Shown here: positions 17,546 to 26,615 of the stretch, piece after piece
Position numbering within the stretch: the first letter of the stretch is position 1
How the letters are laid out: every line of letters starts with the position of its first letter
Origin: Acetobacter syzygii
GTDB taxonomy: Bacteria > Pseudomonadota > Alphaproteobacteria > Acetobacterales > Acetobacteraceae
Direction of reading: 5' to 3'
DNA length: 64,000 nt
Assembly: GCF_000964225.1 (NCBI RefSeq)
Contig: NZ_BAMZ01000082.1
Location: 62,001 to 126,000, forward strand
Notes under the pieces: generated by a model
The model's database searches: none
Seen by the model: only the letters and a program-made list of their open reading frames with translations
What the model was told of the DNA's origin: nothing
Position numbers and translations under genes: made by a program

Positions 17546-18031
17546 ATGACCGGATTTCAGTGCGACCTTTTCTCCCAATCTGCTGTGGCACCGCATGTGG
17601 CTGTGCCAGCAGAACTATGGGAAAAACTGGCCAGATCCGCTTTTCGGCAGCGGTTTCATCTCAATGCGCAGGATATGGCTTACCTGCGGGAAAAAGGTTT
17701 GCCGCTTGTTCTTGAGCATGGGCAGGATTTTATTGCCCGCCGTCTTGCTCCAGCATTACCCCATAAGGATGGGCGGCAAACACCATGGAAGGGTCACCCG
17801 GTTTTTGTGGCGCAACACGCAACCGGTACGTGTTGCAGAACCTGCTTGGCCAAATGGCATAATCTGCCATCTGGCCGGCGGTTGACCGCGCATGAACAGG
17901 CTTATGTTCTCAGTGTGTTAACCCACTGGTTGGAGGGCGAATTAGCACGTTCGGTTAAAGCAGTCAGATCCAGACCGGTAAGCAAGAATAGTCAGCCCAC
18001 ACCTTTTCAGGCTCCCGGAGTGGAGGGCTGA
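17546..18031 (+). CDS. DUF4186 family protein
   Basis: 161 residues. It matches the DUF4186 layout: FRQRFHLNAQDMAYLREKG, then FIARRLAPALPHKDGRQTPWKGHPVF, then the Cys/His cluster QHATGTCCRTCLAKWH, and LTAHEQAYVLSVLTHWLE. The CCxxC...H cluster suggests a metal site, but the function of the family is unknown. It starts 8 bases after the Ivy gene. Its last 25 bases overlap the end of the convergent ubiM gene. Confidence 0.85.
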   Translation: MTGFQCDLFSQSAVAPHVAVPAELWEKLARSAFRQRFHLNAQDMAYLREKGLPLVLEHGQDFIARRLAPALPHKDGRQTPWKGHPVFVAQHATGTCCRTCLAKWHNLPSGRRLTAHEQAYVLSVLTHWLEGELARSVKAVRSRPVSKNSQPTPFQAPGVEG

Positions 18032-19206
18032 CGGTCCATCAGTAGCGATGTGACTGCTTTTTTAAACGGTAAAAATTTATCGGCTACGCGCAGGCATCCT
18101 TCCCGTATCTGGCGGAAGGGTGGGCCATCATGGGTATAGAGGGAGGCTATGCCATTTGTGCCAGCAAACAAAAAGGCGGTTGCCTTACGGTGTTGGCGTT
18201 CAAATGCCCGAAGGGCTGTGGCCGAACCTGCATCTCCATTTCCGGCCACGGCAGCCAGAACATGCTGTACCAGTGTTTCCTGCCCTTTAAGGCCCAGATT
18301 AAACCCATGTGCAGTAATCGGGTGCATACCCACGGCAGCATCGCCAACAAGTGCCAGCCTGCGGTTGGTAAACCTATGTGCGTAAACCCCTTTAAGTGGG
18401 TACACATGCCGGGTGCTGACCAGCCGCATGGCCCCCAGGCGATTCCCGACACGGCGCATGATTTCAGCATTAAAAGCCTCACGCGGCATATGGGCTAGCT
18501 GTTCAATCTCTTTGGGGGGCAGGGTGAGCACAAGTGAGGATGCCATGCCATTTACGGGGAGCAGGGCAATTGTCTGTCCCTCATCAAACCATTGCAGGGC
18601 AACATTGTGGTGAGGAGATTCGTGCGCCATGCGGCAGACCATCATGGACTTGCGGAAGTCATGCACAATGGCACCAATACCCGCCCTCTGGCGGGTGGGA
18701 GAAAACCGTCCGTCTGCTCCTACAACCAGCTTTGCATTGATCTGCCCATGTGTATGGTGGACGGCCGCGTAGTCGTGCCCTTGGCGAATAGTCTGCACAC
18801 TTGTGGCAGGTAGAAGAGTAATATTGGGCGTGTGGCTGGCCGCAGCAAACAGGGCGCGGCGGATCTGGTTATTGGAAACCAGCCAGCCGAGCGCATCCAC
18901 ACCTTCCCCCCGTGTGTCAAACGTTAAGGGGTGGCGGAAGCTGCCGGTCTCAATCCGTGCTTCCTGTAGGGGGCACACAACAGCTTGTGGAATAAGCGAC
19001 CACGCACCGGCCTGTTCCAGCAGACGGACTGAATGGTGGGTCAGGGCGATCTCGCGCCCATCAAATCCGGGTTCAGACCATGAGCTGAGTGGCGCACGCT
19101 CCACCACCGTTACCGAAAGACCTCCCTGCGCCATAAGAAGAGCGGTTGCCAGCCCAACTGGCCCGCCACCAATAATGGCAACGTCTGTGTGCTCAATGTT
19201 GGACAT
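18007..19206 (-). CDS. ubiM: FAD-dependent ubiquinone-biosynthesis hydroxylase (UbiM/UbiH-UbiF family)
   Basis: 399 residues. The Rossmann FAD motif is VAIIGGGPVGLATALLMAQGG, here split as IIGGGPVGLATA. The DG motif is VVGADGRFSPTRQRAG. The third FAD motif is RLALVGDAAVGMHPITAHGFNLGL. These define the UbiH/UbiF/VisC/COQ6 monooxygenases that hydroxylate the ubiquinone ring. The acetobacterial genes of this type are commonly assigned to UbiM, a broad C1/C5/C6 hydroxylase; I apply that name by resemblance. It is 5 bases after the nitroreductase gene and at the end of the his-region operon. Confidence 0.82.
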   Translation of the reverse strand: MSNIEHTDVAIIGGGPVGLATALLMAQGGLSVTVVERAPLSSWSEPGFDGREIALTHHSVRLLEQAGAWSLIPQAVVCPLQEARIETGSFRHPLTFDTRGEGVDALGWLVSNNQIRRALFAAASHTPNITLLPATSVQTIRQGHDYAAVHHTHGQINAKLVVGADGRFSPTRQRAGIGAIVHDFRKSMMVCRMAHESPHHNVALQWFDEGQTIALLPVNGMASSLVLTLPPKEIEQLAHMPREAFNAEIMRRVGNRLGAMRLVSTRHVYPLKGVYAHRFTNRRLALVGDAAVGMHPITAHGFNLGLKGQETLVQHVLAAVAGNGDAGSATALRAFERQHRKATAFLFAGTNGIASLYTHDGPPFRQIREGCLRVADKFLPFKKAVTSLLMDRQPSTPGA

Positions 19207-19211
19207 GGGGG

Positions 19212-19802
19212 TTAGTCCTTGTCTGCGCCAAAGGTTACGGGGTGTCCGTGCCAGCGTGCGGTAAACAGCTCCGGGTCAGCGCGTTTTGGGGTATGGAGGG
19301 GGCCATCGGGAGTGCCGACAAACAAAAAACCTGCCAGTCTGGCCGGGGCAGCAAACCCCAGATCAGCCGCCAGAATGGCATCATCCACCAAAGCGCCAGA
19401 AACCCAAACACCGCCAAAACCAGTGGCATGTAAGGCGTTAAGGATATTCATGGCACCCGCGGCTACACACATTTCCTGCTCCCAGAGTGGAATTTTATGT
19501 TCAGGTCGCAGGTGCATACCCAGTGCAATAATCATGGGCATGGTAGAAAACCGGCTACGCCGTTTTTCAATTTTGGCGGCAGGTGCTTCGGGTTCGACAC
19601 GCGCCATGCTGGCCACAATACGTTCGGCCAGAGCCGGGCGGTCATCCCCTTCAATAACAACATAACGCCAGGGCTGGAGCCGCCCATGGTCGGGCGCACG
19701 CATGGCCGTGCTCAGGATTTGCGTCAACTGGCTGGGTGAAGGTGCTGGGTCCTTCAGCCGGTCGGTGGATGCGCGGGAGAGAAGCATGTCCATAGGCGTC
19801 AT
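19212..19802 (-). CDS. Nitroreductase-family protein (YdjA-like)
   Basis: 196 residues. The FMN-binding N-terminus has LLSRASTDRLKDPAPS and MRAPDHGRLQPWRYVVI. The central QEMCVAAGAMNILNALHATGFGG and terminal GFLFVGTPDG complete the minimal nitroreductase fold of YdjA (NAD(P)H-dependent FMN reductases of unknown substrate). It probably works as a dimer. It lies 39 bases after the HIT gene and 5 before ubiM on the same strand. Confidence 0.88.
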   Translation of the reverse strand: MTPMDMLLSRASTDRLKDPAPSPSQLTQILSTAMRAPDHGRLQPWRYVVIEGDDRPALAERIVASMARVEPEAPAAKIEKRRSRFSTMPMIIALGMHLRPEHKIPLWEQEMCVAAGAMNILNALHATGFGGVWVSGALVDDAILAADLGFAAPARLAGFLFVGTPDGPLHTPKRADPELFTARWHGHPVTFGADKD

Positions 19803-19841
19803 GGTCTGGACCTTTGTTGCTAAAGAGGGAGCCGCAAAGTG

Positions 19842-20216
19842 TTACTGCGGGAACGCAGGAAGTGGCGCACCCCCCATAAGATGCAGGTGAAAATGCGGCA
19901 CTTCCTGCCCGGCATTGGTGCCTGCGTTGGTAATCAGCCGGTAGCCGTTATGGTCCAGCCCCAGCGTGTGGGCAATCTGGCCGGCTGATTGCATGACACC
20001 AGCAATTTCCTCCGCAGGGGCTGTTTGGCTGAAGTCCATAAAAGACACATAAGGTTTTTTGGGAATGATCAGCACATGAACAGGGGCTTTTGGGGCAATA
20101 TCCTCAAAAGCCAGAACCCATTCGTTTTCAAACACGGGTTTGCACGGAATTTCGCCACGCAGGATTTTGGCAAAAATATTCTGCTGGTCATAAGGGCCTT
20201 TGCCGGTCACAGCCAT
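19842..20216 (-). CDS. HIT-family nucleotide hydrolase (HinT-like)
   Basis: 124 residues. The histidine triad HFHLHLMGG is near the C-terminus, with the usual IFAKILRGEIPCKPVFEN opening and VHVLIIPKKPY in the middle. Members hydrolyse adenosine phosphoramidates or AMP-lysine. It starts 5 bases after hisE, a linkage seen in other alphaproteobacteria where HIT follows the his genes. Confidence 0.93.
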   Translation of the reverse strand: MAVTGKGPYDQQNIFAKILRGEIPCKPVFENEWVLAFEDIAPKAPVHVLIIPKKPYVSFMDFSQTAPAEEIAGVMQSAGQIAHTLGLDHNGYRLITNAGTNAGQEVPHFHLHLMGGAPLPAFPQ

Positions 20217-20221
20217 GATGC

Positions 20222-20689
20222 TCAGTCCTGTTTTGGGGTGCTGGGTGTCGTCAGGGTCGGTTTGGGGCGGGATGCTTTTTCGGCAATGCCGCTTGTGCCT
20301 TCGCGCCGGGCCAGTTCTGCCCAGACTTCATCTGGTGTAACGCCTGCATCAACCCACATGACAATCAGGTGGTAGAGCACGTCGGCACTTTCCCCCACCA
20401 GCAGGCTGGTGCGGCCTGCCACGGCCTCGATCAGGCATTCCACGGCTTCTTCGCCAAACTTCTGGGCGATCTTGTATGTCCCGCGGGAGAGCAGGCGTGC
20501 TGAATGGCTGACCGATGGGTCAGCGTTCTTGCGGCTTTGCACAACATCATACAGCCGGTTCAGCACGGATGCGTCTGCCTCTTCGGAAAGAGGGGGAAGC
20601 TCCAGAGTGTCCGCCGTCTTGGCTTTTTTGGCCTTGATGGTTTTGGTCTCGGCTTTGGTGGTTGCTTTTGATGGGGCTTTTTTAATCAT
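20222..20689 (-). CDS. hisE: Phosphoribosyl-ATP pyrophosphatase
   Basis: 155 residues. The core (about residues 40-130) has [43 protein letters not shown] with the metal-binding EE...E set, and [13 protein letters not shown]. It converts PR-ATP to PR-AMP in step 2 of histidine synthesis. Ahead of this lies an unusual ~30-residue Lys/Ala/Thr-rich leader, and after it a Pro/Lys tail, so the protein is longer than the typical ~105 residues. It overlaps the hisF stop by ATGA. Confidence 0.93.
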   Translation of the reverse strand: MIKKAPSKATTKAETKTIKAKKAKTADTLELPPLSEEADASVLNRLYDVVQSRKNADPSVSHSARLLSRGTYKIAQKFGEEAVECLIEAVAGRTSLLVGESADVLYHLIVMWVDAGVTPDEVWAELARREGTSGIAEKASRPKPTLTTPSTPKQD

Positions 20690-21474
20690 GACGTCTGACT
20701 GACCTGAAAAGGAGCGGGGGATGGACGAACTGGCAGCCCGGCAAGTGCCAGTGCCTGTTTAACCTGCGCAACGGTAAACTGCCCAAAATGGAAAACACTG
20801 GCGGCCAGCAGCCCGGTTGCTCCGGCGCGGGCTCCTTCCACAAAATGGTCAAGCGTGCCAACACCGCCAGAGGCTACAATAGGCAGGCGCACGGCCTGCG
20901 TTGCCGCCCGGAGCAGGTCCAGGTCAAACCCGCTGCCCGTACCATCGCGGTCCATGGAGGTCAGCAGGATTTCTCCCGCGCCGCGTTCGGCAGCCTGTTT
21001 GCACCAGTCTATGGCGTTTATTCCTGTAGGCGTGCGCCCGCCATGGGTAAAAATTTCCCACTGGCCGGGGCCGGTCTGCCGGGCATCGGCGGCAACCACA
21101 ACGCACTGGCTGCCAAATTTACGGGCAGCCTCGTTAATCAGGTCCGGGCGGGCAACTGCGGCGGAGTTCATGGCGCATTTGTCTGCCCCGGCCAGTAGCA
21201 GGCGGCGCATGTCGTCCGTTGTCCGCACACCTCCGCCCACTGTGAGGGGCAGAAAGATTTTTTCCGCCGTTTTACTGACGACATCCAAAATGGTGTCCCG
21301 GTTTTCGTGGCTGGCGGTAATGTCGAGAAAAGTCAGCTCATCCGCGCCTGCGGCATCATACACCGCGGCCTGTTCAACCGGGTCTCCCGCATCCCGCAGG
21401 GAGACAAAGTTGACCCCCTTGACCACACGGCCATTTTTAACGTCCAGACAGGGGATAACGCGTAGTTTTAGCAT
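20686..21474 (-). CDS. hisF: Imidazole glycerol phosphate synthase cyclase subunit
   Basis: 262 residues, a (beta/alpha)8 barrel. It has [18 protein letters not shown] with the catalytic Asp, [44 protein letters not shown] with the second Asp, and [12 protein letters not shown]. It uses ammonia from HisH to make IGP and AICAR. Its start overlaps the hisA end by 7 bases. Confidence 0.97.
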   Translation of the reverse strand: MLKLRVIPCLDVKNGRVVKGVNFVSLRDAGDPVEQAAVYDAAGADELTFLDITASHENRDTILDVVSKTAEKIFLPLTVGGGVRTTDDMRRLLLAGADKCAMNSAAVARPDLINEAARKFGSQCVVVAADARQTGPGQWEIFTHGGRTPTGINAIDWCKQAAERGAGEILLTSMDRDGTGSGFDLDLLRAATQAVRLPIVASGGVGTLDHFVEGARAGATGLLAASVFHFGQFTVAQVKQALALAGLPVRPSPAPFQVSQTS

Positions 21475-22229
21475 CCGCTTAGCACTCGCAGGGCTTCCGT
21501 GGGGGCTACCCGCCCATCATACAGGGCACGGCCAACAATAACACCTTCTATACCCGGTGTGGTGTTGGCTGCGGTACGCAGGGCAGCAAGATGGTCAATG
21601 CTGCCCACGCCACCACTGGCAATAACCGGAATGGAGACCGTGTTGGCCAGAGCAACGGTCTGGTCAATATCCAGTCCTTCCAACATGCCATCGCGGCTGA
21701 TTTCGGTAAAGATGATTGCGGCCACACCTGCGTCCTGCATCCGCAGGGCAAGGTCGGTTGCCTGCATGTCAGAGACTTCGGCCCATCCCTCGGTCGCAAC
21801 AAGGCCGGAGCGCGCATCAATCCCTGCCACAATACGACCGGGGAAGGCCTTGCAGGCTTCCCGCACCAGTGCCGGGTTTTTAACTGCGACCGACCCCAGA
21901 ATAACCCGTGTAATCCCGGCTTCCAGCCATGCGGCAATGGTCTGCATATCGCGCAGACCACCACCAAGCTGCACAGGCACATGGGCTGCATCCAGTATGG
22001 AGCGCACGGCATCCGTATTGGCGGAAGCCCCTGCAAAAGCACCGTTCAGGTCCACCACATGCAGCCATTTAAAACCCGCATCCTGCCATGCCGTGGCCTG
22101 TGCGCCGGGGTTGTCGGAATAGACGGTTGCATCATCCATTTCCCCGCGGCGCAGGCGAACACACGCCCCGTTTTTCAGGTCAATGGCTGGGTAAAGGGTC
22201 AGCGGGCGGGAGGCATTGGGTGTGTTCAT
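21468..22229 (-). CDS. hisA: ProFAR isomerase
   Basis: About 253 residues, paralogous to His[19 protein letters not shown] holds the catalytic Asp. [37 protein letters not shown] and [13 protein letters not shown] follow. It isomerises ProFAR to PRFAR in step 4. I use ATG 22229 because it overlaps the GNAT stop as ATGA; a start at 22298 would add 23 unrelated residues inside the GNAT gene. Confidence 0.96.
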   Translation of the reverse strand: MNTPNASRPLTLYPAIDLKNGACVRLRRGEMDDATVYSDNPGAQATAWQDAGFKWLHVVDLNGAFAGASANTDAVRSILDAAHVPVQLGGGLRDMQTIAAWLEAGITRVILGSVAVKNPALVREACKAFPGRIVAGIDARSGLVATEGWAEVSDMQATDLALRMQDAGVAAIIFTEISRDGMLEGLDIDQTVALANTVSIPVIASGGVGSIDHLAALRTAANTTPGIEGVIVGRALYDGRVAPTEALRVLSGC

Positions 22230-22807
22230 GGGGTGTGGCTGGCTTCTTGTTCGTTGCTGGTCTTGGTTGACTGGAAGGGCAGGGTATCGTCCAGACATTT
22301 GGTCAGGAACAGCCCCGGTACGAGTTCGTCCCCCACGCGGGCATAAAAGGGATGTTTGCCCCAGATGTGGAACCCGGCCTTGTTAAAAAGCGACATGGCG
22401 GCGGTCTGTGTTTGCAGCACATCCACGTTTAAAACCCTGAACCCCATGTTCCGTGCGGCATTTTCCACCTCCTGCAGCAAGGCGGACCCTAAGCCCTGTT
22501 CACGCGCATAAGGGGCAACAAACAGGTGCGCCAGTGTAACACACATGGCCTGGAGTTCGTTATTGCGGGGTGCGCGAATAAGCTGGGCCCCGCCCACAAT
22601 AACGCCATCCAGCCGAATGGCGAACAGCATACGCTCGGGGACCAGAAGCAGACCGCGGAAATAGCGTTCCAGTACCTGCCGCCCCTGTGGCTGCAACCAG
22701 CCAAAGCCCCCACCATCCAGAATGGCGGCGTCCACGGACTCGCACAGGGCCTGTAGATCGTCCTCTTCAAGCGAAAGAATACGTTGAACGCGAGCGCTGC
22801 GCGACAT
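22226..22807 (-). CDS. GNAT N-acetyltransferase inside the his operon
   Basis: About 193 residues. The acetyl-CoA binding motif is LFVAPYAREQGLGSALLQEV (V-x-x-x-x-R-x-x-G-x-G/A), followed by NVDVLQTQTAAMSLFNKAGFH, the classic final strands of the GNAT fold. The substrate is unknown. ATG 22807 overlaps the hisH stop as TGATG, and its own stop overlaps hisA as ATGA. It is therefore translated as part of the his operon, although it has no known role in histidine synthesis. A longer frame to 22915 exists inside hisH and is not needed. Confidence 0.88.
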   Translation of the reverse strand: MSRSARVQRILSLEEDDLQALCESVDAAILDGGGFGWLQPQGRQVLERYFRGLLLVPERMLFAIRLDGVIVGGAQLIRAPRNNELQAMCVTLAHLFVAPYAREQGLGSALLQEVENAARNMGFRVLNVDVLQTQTAAMSLFNKAGFHIWGKHPFYARVGDELVPGLFLTKCLDDTLPFQSTKTSNEQEASHTP

Positions 22808-23463
22808 CAGAGCGTCGCTTCCGGTTGCCATGCAAGAAAGTTTGCAAGGATTTTTAGCCCAACGGTCTGGCTTTTTTCCACATGGAACTGTGTGCCAGCC
22901 ACATTGCCACGGCATACCATGGCAGGCACCCGGCCCCCGTAGTCCGCACTGGCCAGCAGAGTGTCCTCCGTTGTGTTGCGCAGTGCGTAGGAATGCACAA
23001 AATACCCATGCGGTGCAGAGCCAAGCCCCTGTGTGAGCGGGTGTGGCTGAAGGAGCTCAAGCTCGTTCCAGCCCATTTGGGGCAGGCGCAGGCCGGGTGC
23101 ATCCATGGGAGCAATTTCTCCCGCAATCCAGCCAAACCCTTCTGTTACGCCATGCTCAAGCCCGCGTTCGGCCATAAGCTGCATACCCACGCAAATACCC
23201 AAAAAAGGTGTGCCTTTTGCAACGGCCTGCAAAATGGCGTCTTTTAGGCCGGGTATGGCCTCCAGCCCACGTGCGCAGTCTGCAAATGCTCCTTGGCCGG
23301 GCAGAATAATACGGTCCGCCTGCCGGACCGCAGCGGGCTCGTTGGTAATGATGACAGAGGCGTTCCGGCCCGAAAGCTCGGCCGCACGCAAGGCGGCGCG
23401 GGCGGCAGAAGCCAGATTGCCCCCTTCATAATCAACAACAGCAATGGAAAGAGGCTGGGCCAT
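22807..23463 (-). CDS. hisH: Imidazole glycerol phosphate synthase glutaminase subunit
   Basis: About 218 residues, a class I glutamine amidotransferase. It opens with SIAVVDYEGGNL. The nucleophile Cys is in PFLGICVGMQLMAERG, the His-Glu pair is in GTQFHVEKSQTVG. It hydrolyses glutamine and feeds ammonia to HisF. ATG 23463 has AGAGGG upstream; the longer in-frame start (23583) would add 40 unrelated residues. Confidence 0.96.
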   Translation of the reverse strand: MAQPLSIAVVDYEGGNLASAARAALRAAELSGRNASVIITNEPAAVRQADRIILPGQGAFADCARGLEAIPGLKDAILQAVAKGTPFLGICVGMQLMAERGLEHGVTEGFGWIAGEIAPMDAPGLRLPQMGWNELELLQPHPLTQGLGSAPHGYFVHSYALRNTTEDTLLASADYGGRVPAMVCRGNVAGTQFHVEKSQTVGLKILANFLAWQPEATL

Positions 23464-23598
23464 AAAACCCTCTTGGTTCTGATCCTGCGGAAGACCTTGT
23501 TCTCCACCCGTATCGGGGCAGAAAAAAGGCCGGTTATCTATCTGGACTGCCTCCACGCCCGGTTGGGAGCATGGTTGGATCAAGTGCCGCCAGTCGGT

Positions 23599-24195
23599 TT
23601 ACAGCACACCCTTGGTGGAAGGGATAGCGCTGAGTGCCCGTGGGTCTGGCTCTACCGCCATGCGCAGGGCACGGGCAAGAGCCTTGAATGCGGCCTCGGC
23701 AATATGGTGGCAGTTTTTGCCCGCTCTTTGGTTCAGGTGCAGGGTTATCAGGGCGGACATGGCAAAGGCACGGAAAAATTCTTCCACCAGTTCCGTATCC
23801 AGCGCACCAATGCGGTCACGGTCAAAGGTGGCATCAAACGTCAGGAAAGGCCGGCCGGAAAGGTCGACTACCGCCTCGCACAGCGCCTCGTCCAGCGGCA
23901 CAAGGGCGGAGCCAAACCGGCGTACGCCACGCTTGTCGGCCAGTGCCTGCCGCATGGCCTGCCCCAGTGCAATGCCTGTATCTTCCACCGTGTGGTGGCC
24001 ATCAATATGCAGGTCGCCCTTGACCGTTATGTCCAGATCGAACAGGCCGTGTTTGGCCAGAGCGGTCAGCATATGGTCAAAAAAGCCGATACCGGTTTCA
24101 ACCCGGGCATTACCGGTCCCGTCCAGATTCAGGGTAATGGCAATGTCGGTTTCGCTGGTAACGCGGTGAACGGTGGCGTGGCGCGGTGTTGTCAT
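23599..24195 (-). CDS. hisB: Imidazoleglycerol-phosphate dehydratase
   Basis: 198 residues, the stand-alone dehydratase (no phosphatase domain). The duplicated metal-binding motifs are seen: FFDHMLTALAKHG, DGHHTVEDTGIALGQ, EFFRAFAMSALITLHL, and the C-terminal CHHIAEAAFKALARAL. It catalyses step 6 of histidine synthesis. It follows nadE by about 58 bases and precedes hisH by 135 bases, so it may have a separate promoter or belong to a nadE-his transcript. Confidence 0.97.
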   Translation of the reverse strand: MTTPRHATVHRVTSETDIAITLNLDGTGNARVETGIGFFDHMLTALAKHGLFDLDITVKGDLHIDGHHTVEDTGIALGQAMRQALADKRGVRRFGSALVPLDEALCEAVVDLSGRPFLTFDATFDRDRIGALDTELVEEFFRAFAMSALITLHLNQRAGKNCHHIAEAAFKALARALRMAVEPDPRALSAIPSTKGVL

Positions 24196-24253
24196 GGTTA
24201 CAGCTTATAGCCCAAGACCTGGCACAATGCCATTCCGCCAGCGGGGGCCTGTT

Positions 24254-26305
24254 TCAGGCATTGGGCACATGGTCGTCCAGTTCCTTCAGCCATATGGTTG
24301 CGTTGCCATCGGATGGGGCGCGCCAGTCCCCTCTGGGGGAAAGGCTTCCTCCGGCCATCACTTTAGGGCCGTTGGGCATGGCCGAGCGTTTGAACTGGCT
24401 GGTGGTAAAAAAGCGGAACAGAAAAACCTTCAGCCACCGGCGAATGACCTCCAGCGAATAGCTCTTCTGGTCCTGTGGCAAAAAGCCCGGTGGCCATGCG
24501 CCATGTTGTGCATTGCTCCACGCCTGTTCAGCCATAAAGGCAATACGGGTGGGGCCAAAGCCGTGGCGTAGAATATAATAGAGTGTAAAATCATGCAGGG
24601 CATATGGCCCTATTGTCTCTTCCGTACTTTGGCTTGCCCCTTCGGCTGCGGGGATTAACTCGGGGGAAATTTCCGTTTCCAGCACGGTGCGCAGTACGGT
24701 GCAGACATCTGCGGGGAAGTGACCAGAGGCAATGCACCAGCGGATTAAATGCTGGATCAGGGTTTTGGGCAGGCCCGCATTCACATTGTAATGGGCCATC
24801 TGGTCGCCCACGCCATAAGTGCACCACCCCAGCGCAAGCTCGGACAGGTCCCCCGTGCCAATAACAATGCCGTTGTGCTGGTTGGCCAGACGGAACAGAA
24901 AATCTGTGCGTAGCCCGGCCTGCACATTTTCGAACGTAATGTCATGCACGGGTTCCCCTTTGGCAAAAGGGTGGTCAATGGTCTGGAGCATAAGGTGGGC
25001 TGCTGGCCGTATATCCAGCGTTTGGTGCTGAATGCCCAGATGTTCCATCAGCGCTTTGGCGCTGGCCTGTGTTTGCTCCGTCGTGCCAAAACCGGGCATG
25101 GTATAGCCCCGTATGGCTGTTCTGGGCCAACCCAGCTCATCTGCCGTGCGCACGGCTACCAGCAGGGCGTGCGTGGAGTCCAGCCCGCCCGATACGCCAA
25201 TAACCATCCCTGCCGCCTTGCAGCTTTTCAGGCGTTGTTTGAGCGCGCTGACCTGAATGGCAAAGGCTTCAAAACAGTCCTGTTCCAGTCTTGCGGCATC
25301 TTCTGGCACAAATGGAAAGCGGGAGAGCGGGCGCAGCAACCCAAGGTCCGTTGGGGGTGGGTTAAGGGTCAGGCCTATGGAGCGCCAGAGCTGGTCTGTG
25401 GTGCCGTTTACGCTGGCGCAGTTGGCAAAAGTGCCCATTTGCTGGCGTTCATGGCGGATGAGCGTCAAGTCAATATCAGCCACAACAGCCCGCGCGCCGG
25501 AAGGGAAGCGATCGCTCTTGGCCAGAAGGGTGCCGTTTTCAAAAATTGCTGTCTGCCCGTCCCATGCCAGATCCGTGGTGGATTCTCCTTCTCCCGCCGC
25601 GGCATACAGATAGGCTGCAACACACCGTGCAGACTGGGAGAGGCATAGCAGGTTGCGGGTCTGGGCCTTTCCAACGGTAATGTCACTGGCGGACAGATTG
25701 GCCAGAACCGTAGCCCCCGCCATGGCCTGTGCTGTGGAGGGTGGGGAGGGCACCCACAGATCCTCACAGATCTCTATTCCAAGGCAAAAGCCGGGTACAT
25801 CGTGGGCTGTAAACAGCAGGTCCACACCAAAAGGAACCTCCTGCCCGGCCAACAGCATGGTCTGTTCCCGTACTGTGGCCCCGGCGGCGAAATGCCGTTT
25901 TTCGTAAAATTCGCGATAATTTGGAAGGTAGCTTTTGGGAACCACGCCCAGAATGCGTCCCTGATGCAGCACAACAGCACAATTATACAGGCTGGTTCCA
26001 TGCCGGAGCGGTGCCCCCACCACTACAACAGGGAGCAGCCCGGTTGTGGCCTGTGCGAGTTGTTCCAAAGCCTTTTCGACCGCGTTGAGCAGAGTGCTTT
26101 GCTGGAGCAGATCCTCAATGGAATAACCGCTCAGCCCCAGTTCGGGGAAAACGCATAACCCCGCCCCTTGCTCGGCACAGATGCGGGCCGTGGTCAGGAT
26201 CTGCTCTTTATTGGCATGAGGGTCCGCAAGGGTAACGGGCACCGTACAGGCTGCCACGCGCACAAACCCCTGATGGTACAGAGATCGGAATAGGGACGTG
26301 GTCAC
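24254..26305 (-). CDS. nadE: Glutamine-dependent NAD(+) synthetase
   Basis: 683 residues in two domains. The N-terminal nitrilase-type glutaminase has the Glu (PELGLSGYSIEDL), Lys (VVPKSYLPNYREFYE) and Cys (LGIEICEDLW) triad. The C-terminal ATP-pyrophosphatase has the P-loop GVSGGLDSTHAL and TGDLSELALGWCTYGVGD. It amidates nicotinate adenine dinucleotide to NAD, the last step of NAD synthesis. Length fits the long tunnel-containing family (like the mycobacterial enzyme). Confidence 0.96.
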   Translation of the reverse strand: MTTSLFRSLYHQGFVRVAACTVPVTLADPHANKEQILTTARICAEQGAGLCVFPELGLSGYSIEDLLQQSTLLNAVEKALEQLAQATTGLLPVVVVGAPLRHGTSLYNCAVVLHQGRILGVVPKSYLPNYREFYEKRHFAAGATVREQTMLLAGQEVPFGVDLLFTAHDVPGFCLGIEICEDLWVPSPPSTAQAMAGATVLANLSASDITVGKAQTRNLLCLSQSARCVAAYLYAAAGEGESTTDLAWDGQTAIFENGTLLAKSDRFPSGARAVVADIDLTLIRHERQQMGTFANCASVNGTTDQLWRSIGLTLNPPPTDLGLLRPLSRFPFVPEDAARLEQDCFEAFAIQVSALKQRLKSCKAAGMVIGVSGGLDSTHALLVAVRTADELGWPRTAIRGYTMPGFGTTEQTQASAKALMEHLGIQHQTLDIRPAAHLMLQTIDHPFAKGEPVHDITFENVQAGLRTDFLFRLANQHNGIVIGTGDLSELALGWCTYGVGDQMAHYNVNAGLPKTLIQHLIRWCIASGHFPADVCTVLRTVLETEISPELIPAAEGASQSTEETIGPYALHDFTLYYILRHGFGPTRIAFMAEQAWSNAQHGAWPPGFLPQDQKSYSLEVIRRWLKVFLFRFFTTSQFKRSAMPNGPKVMAGGSLSPRGDWRAPSDGNATIWLKELDDHVPNA

Positions 26306-26487
26306 GGCTTTCCTTCCTTGCTGCCGGGAACGTGGTTCTGTCTAGCAGGTGGGTAAACCGGCCGCCAAGGGCTGGTAAAGCGCAGGATAATGACAGCTGC
26401 GTGCAGAGATATGAAAAAAAAAGCAGCTTTTTTGCATTTTCCCTCTTGCGCGATTGTTCAGTCCCCCATAAAAGGAGCCCATCTGAT

Positions 26488-26562
26488 GCGGGCGTAGCTC
26501 AGGGGTAGAGCACAACCTTGCCAAGGTTGGGGTCGTGGGTTCGAATCCCATCGCCCGCTCCA
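26488..26562 (+). tRNA. tRNA-Gly (anticodon GCC)
   Basis: 75 nucleotides. Acceptor GCGGGCG/CGCCCGC, D-arm AGCTCAGGGGTAGAGC, anticodon stem CAACC/GGTTG around TTGCCAA (GCC), T-arm GGTTCGAATCC, encoded CCA. Confidence 0.96.
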
Positions 26563-26588
26563 GATTTTCTCAAGAAAATTTGGTCCGG

Positions 26589-26615
26589 TTAATGAATGTA
26601 TCATACAGTCATTAA
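26589..26615. repeat. Near-perfect 27-base inverted repeat after tRNA-Gly
   Basis: Arms 26589-26601 (TTAATGAATGTAT) and 26603-26615 are complementary at 12 of 13 positions, with one central base. With almost no loop it suits a dimeric DNA-binding regulator better than a terminator. It lies 27 bases downstream of tRNA-Gly. Confidence 0.6.
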
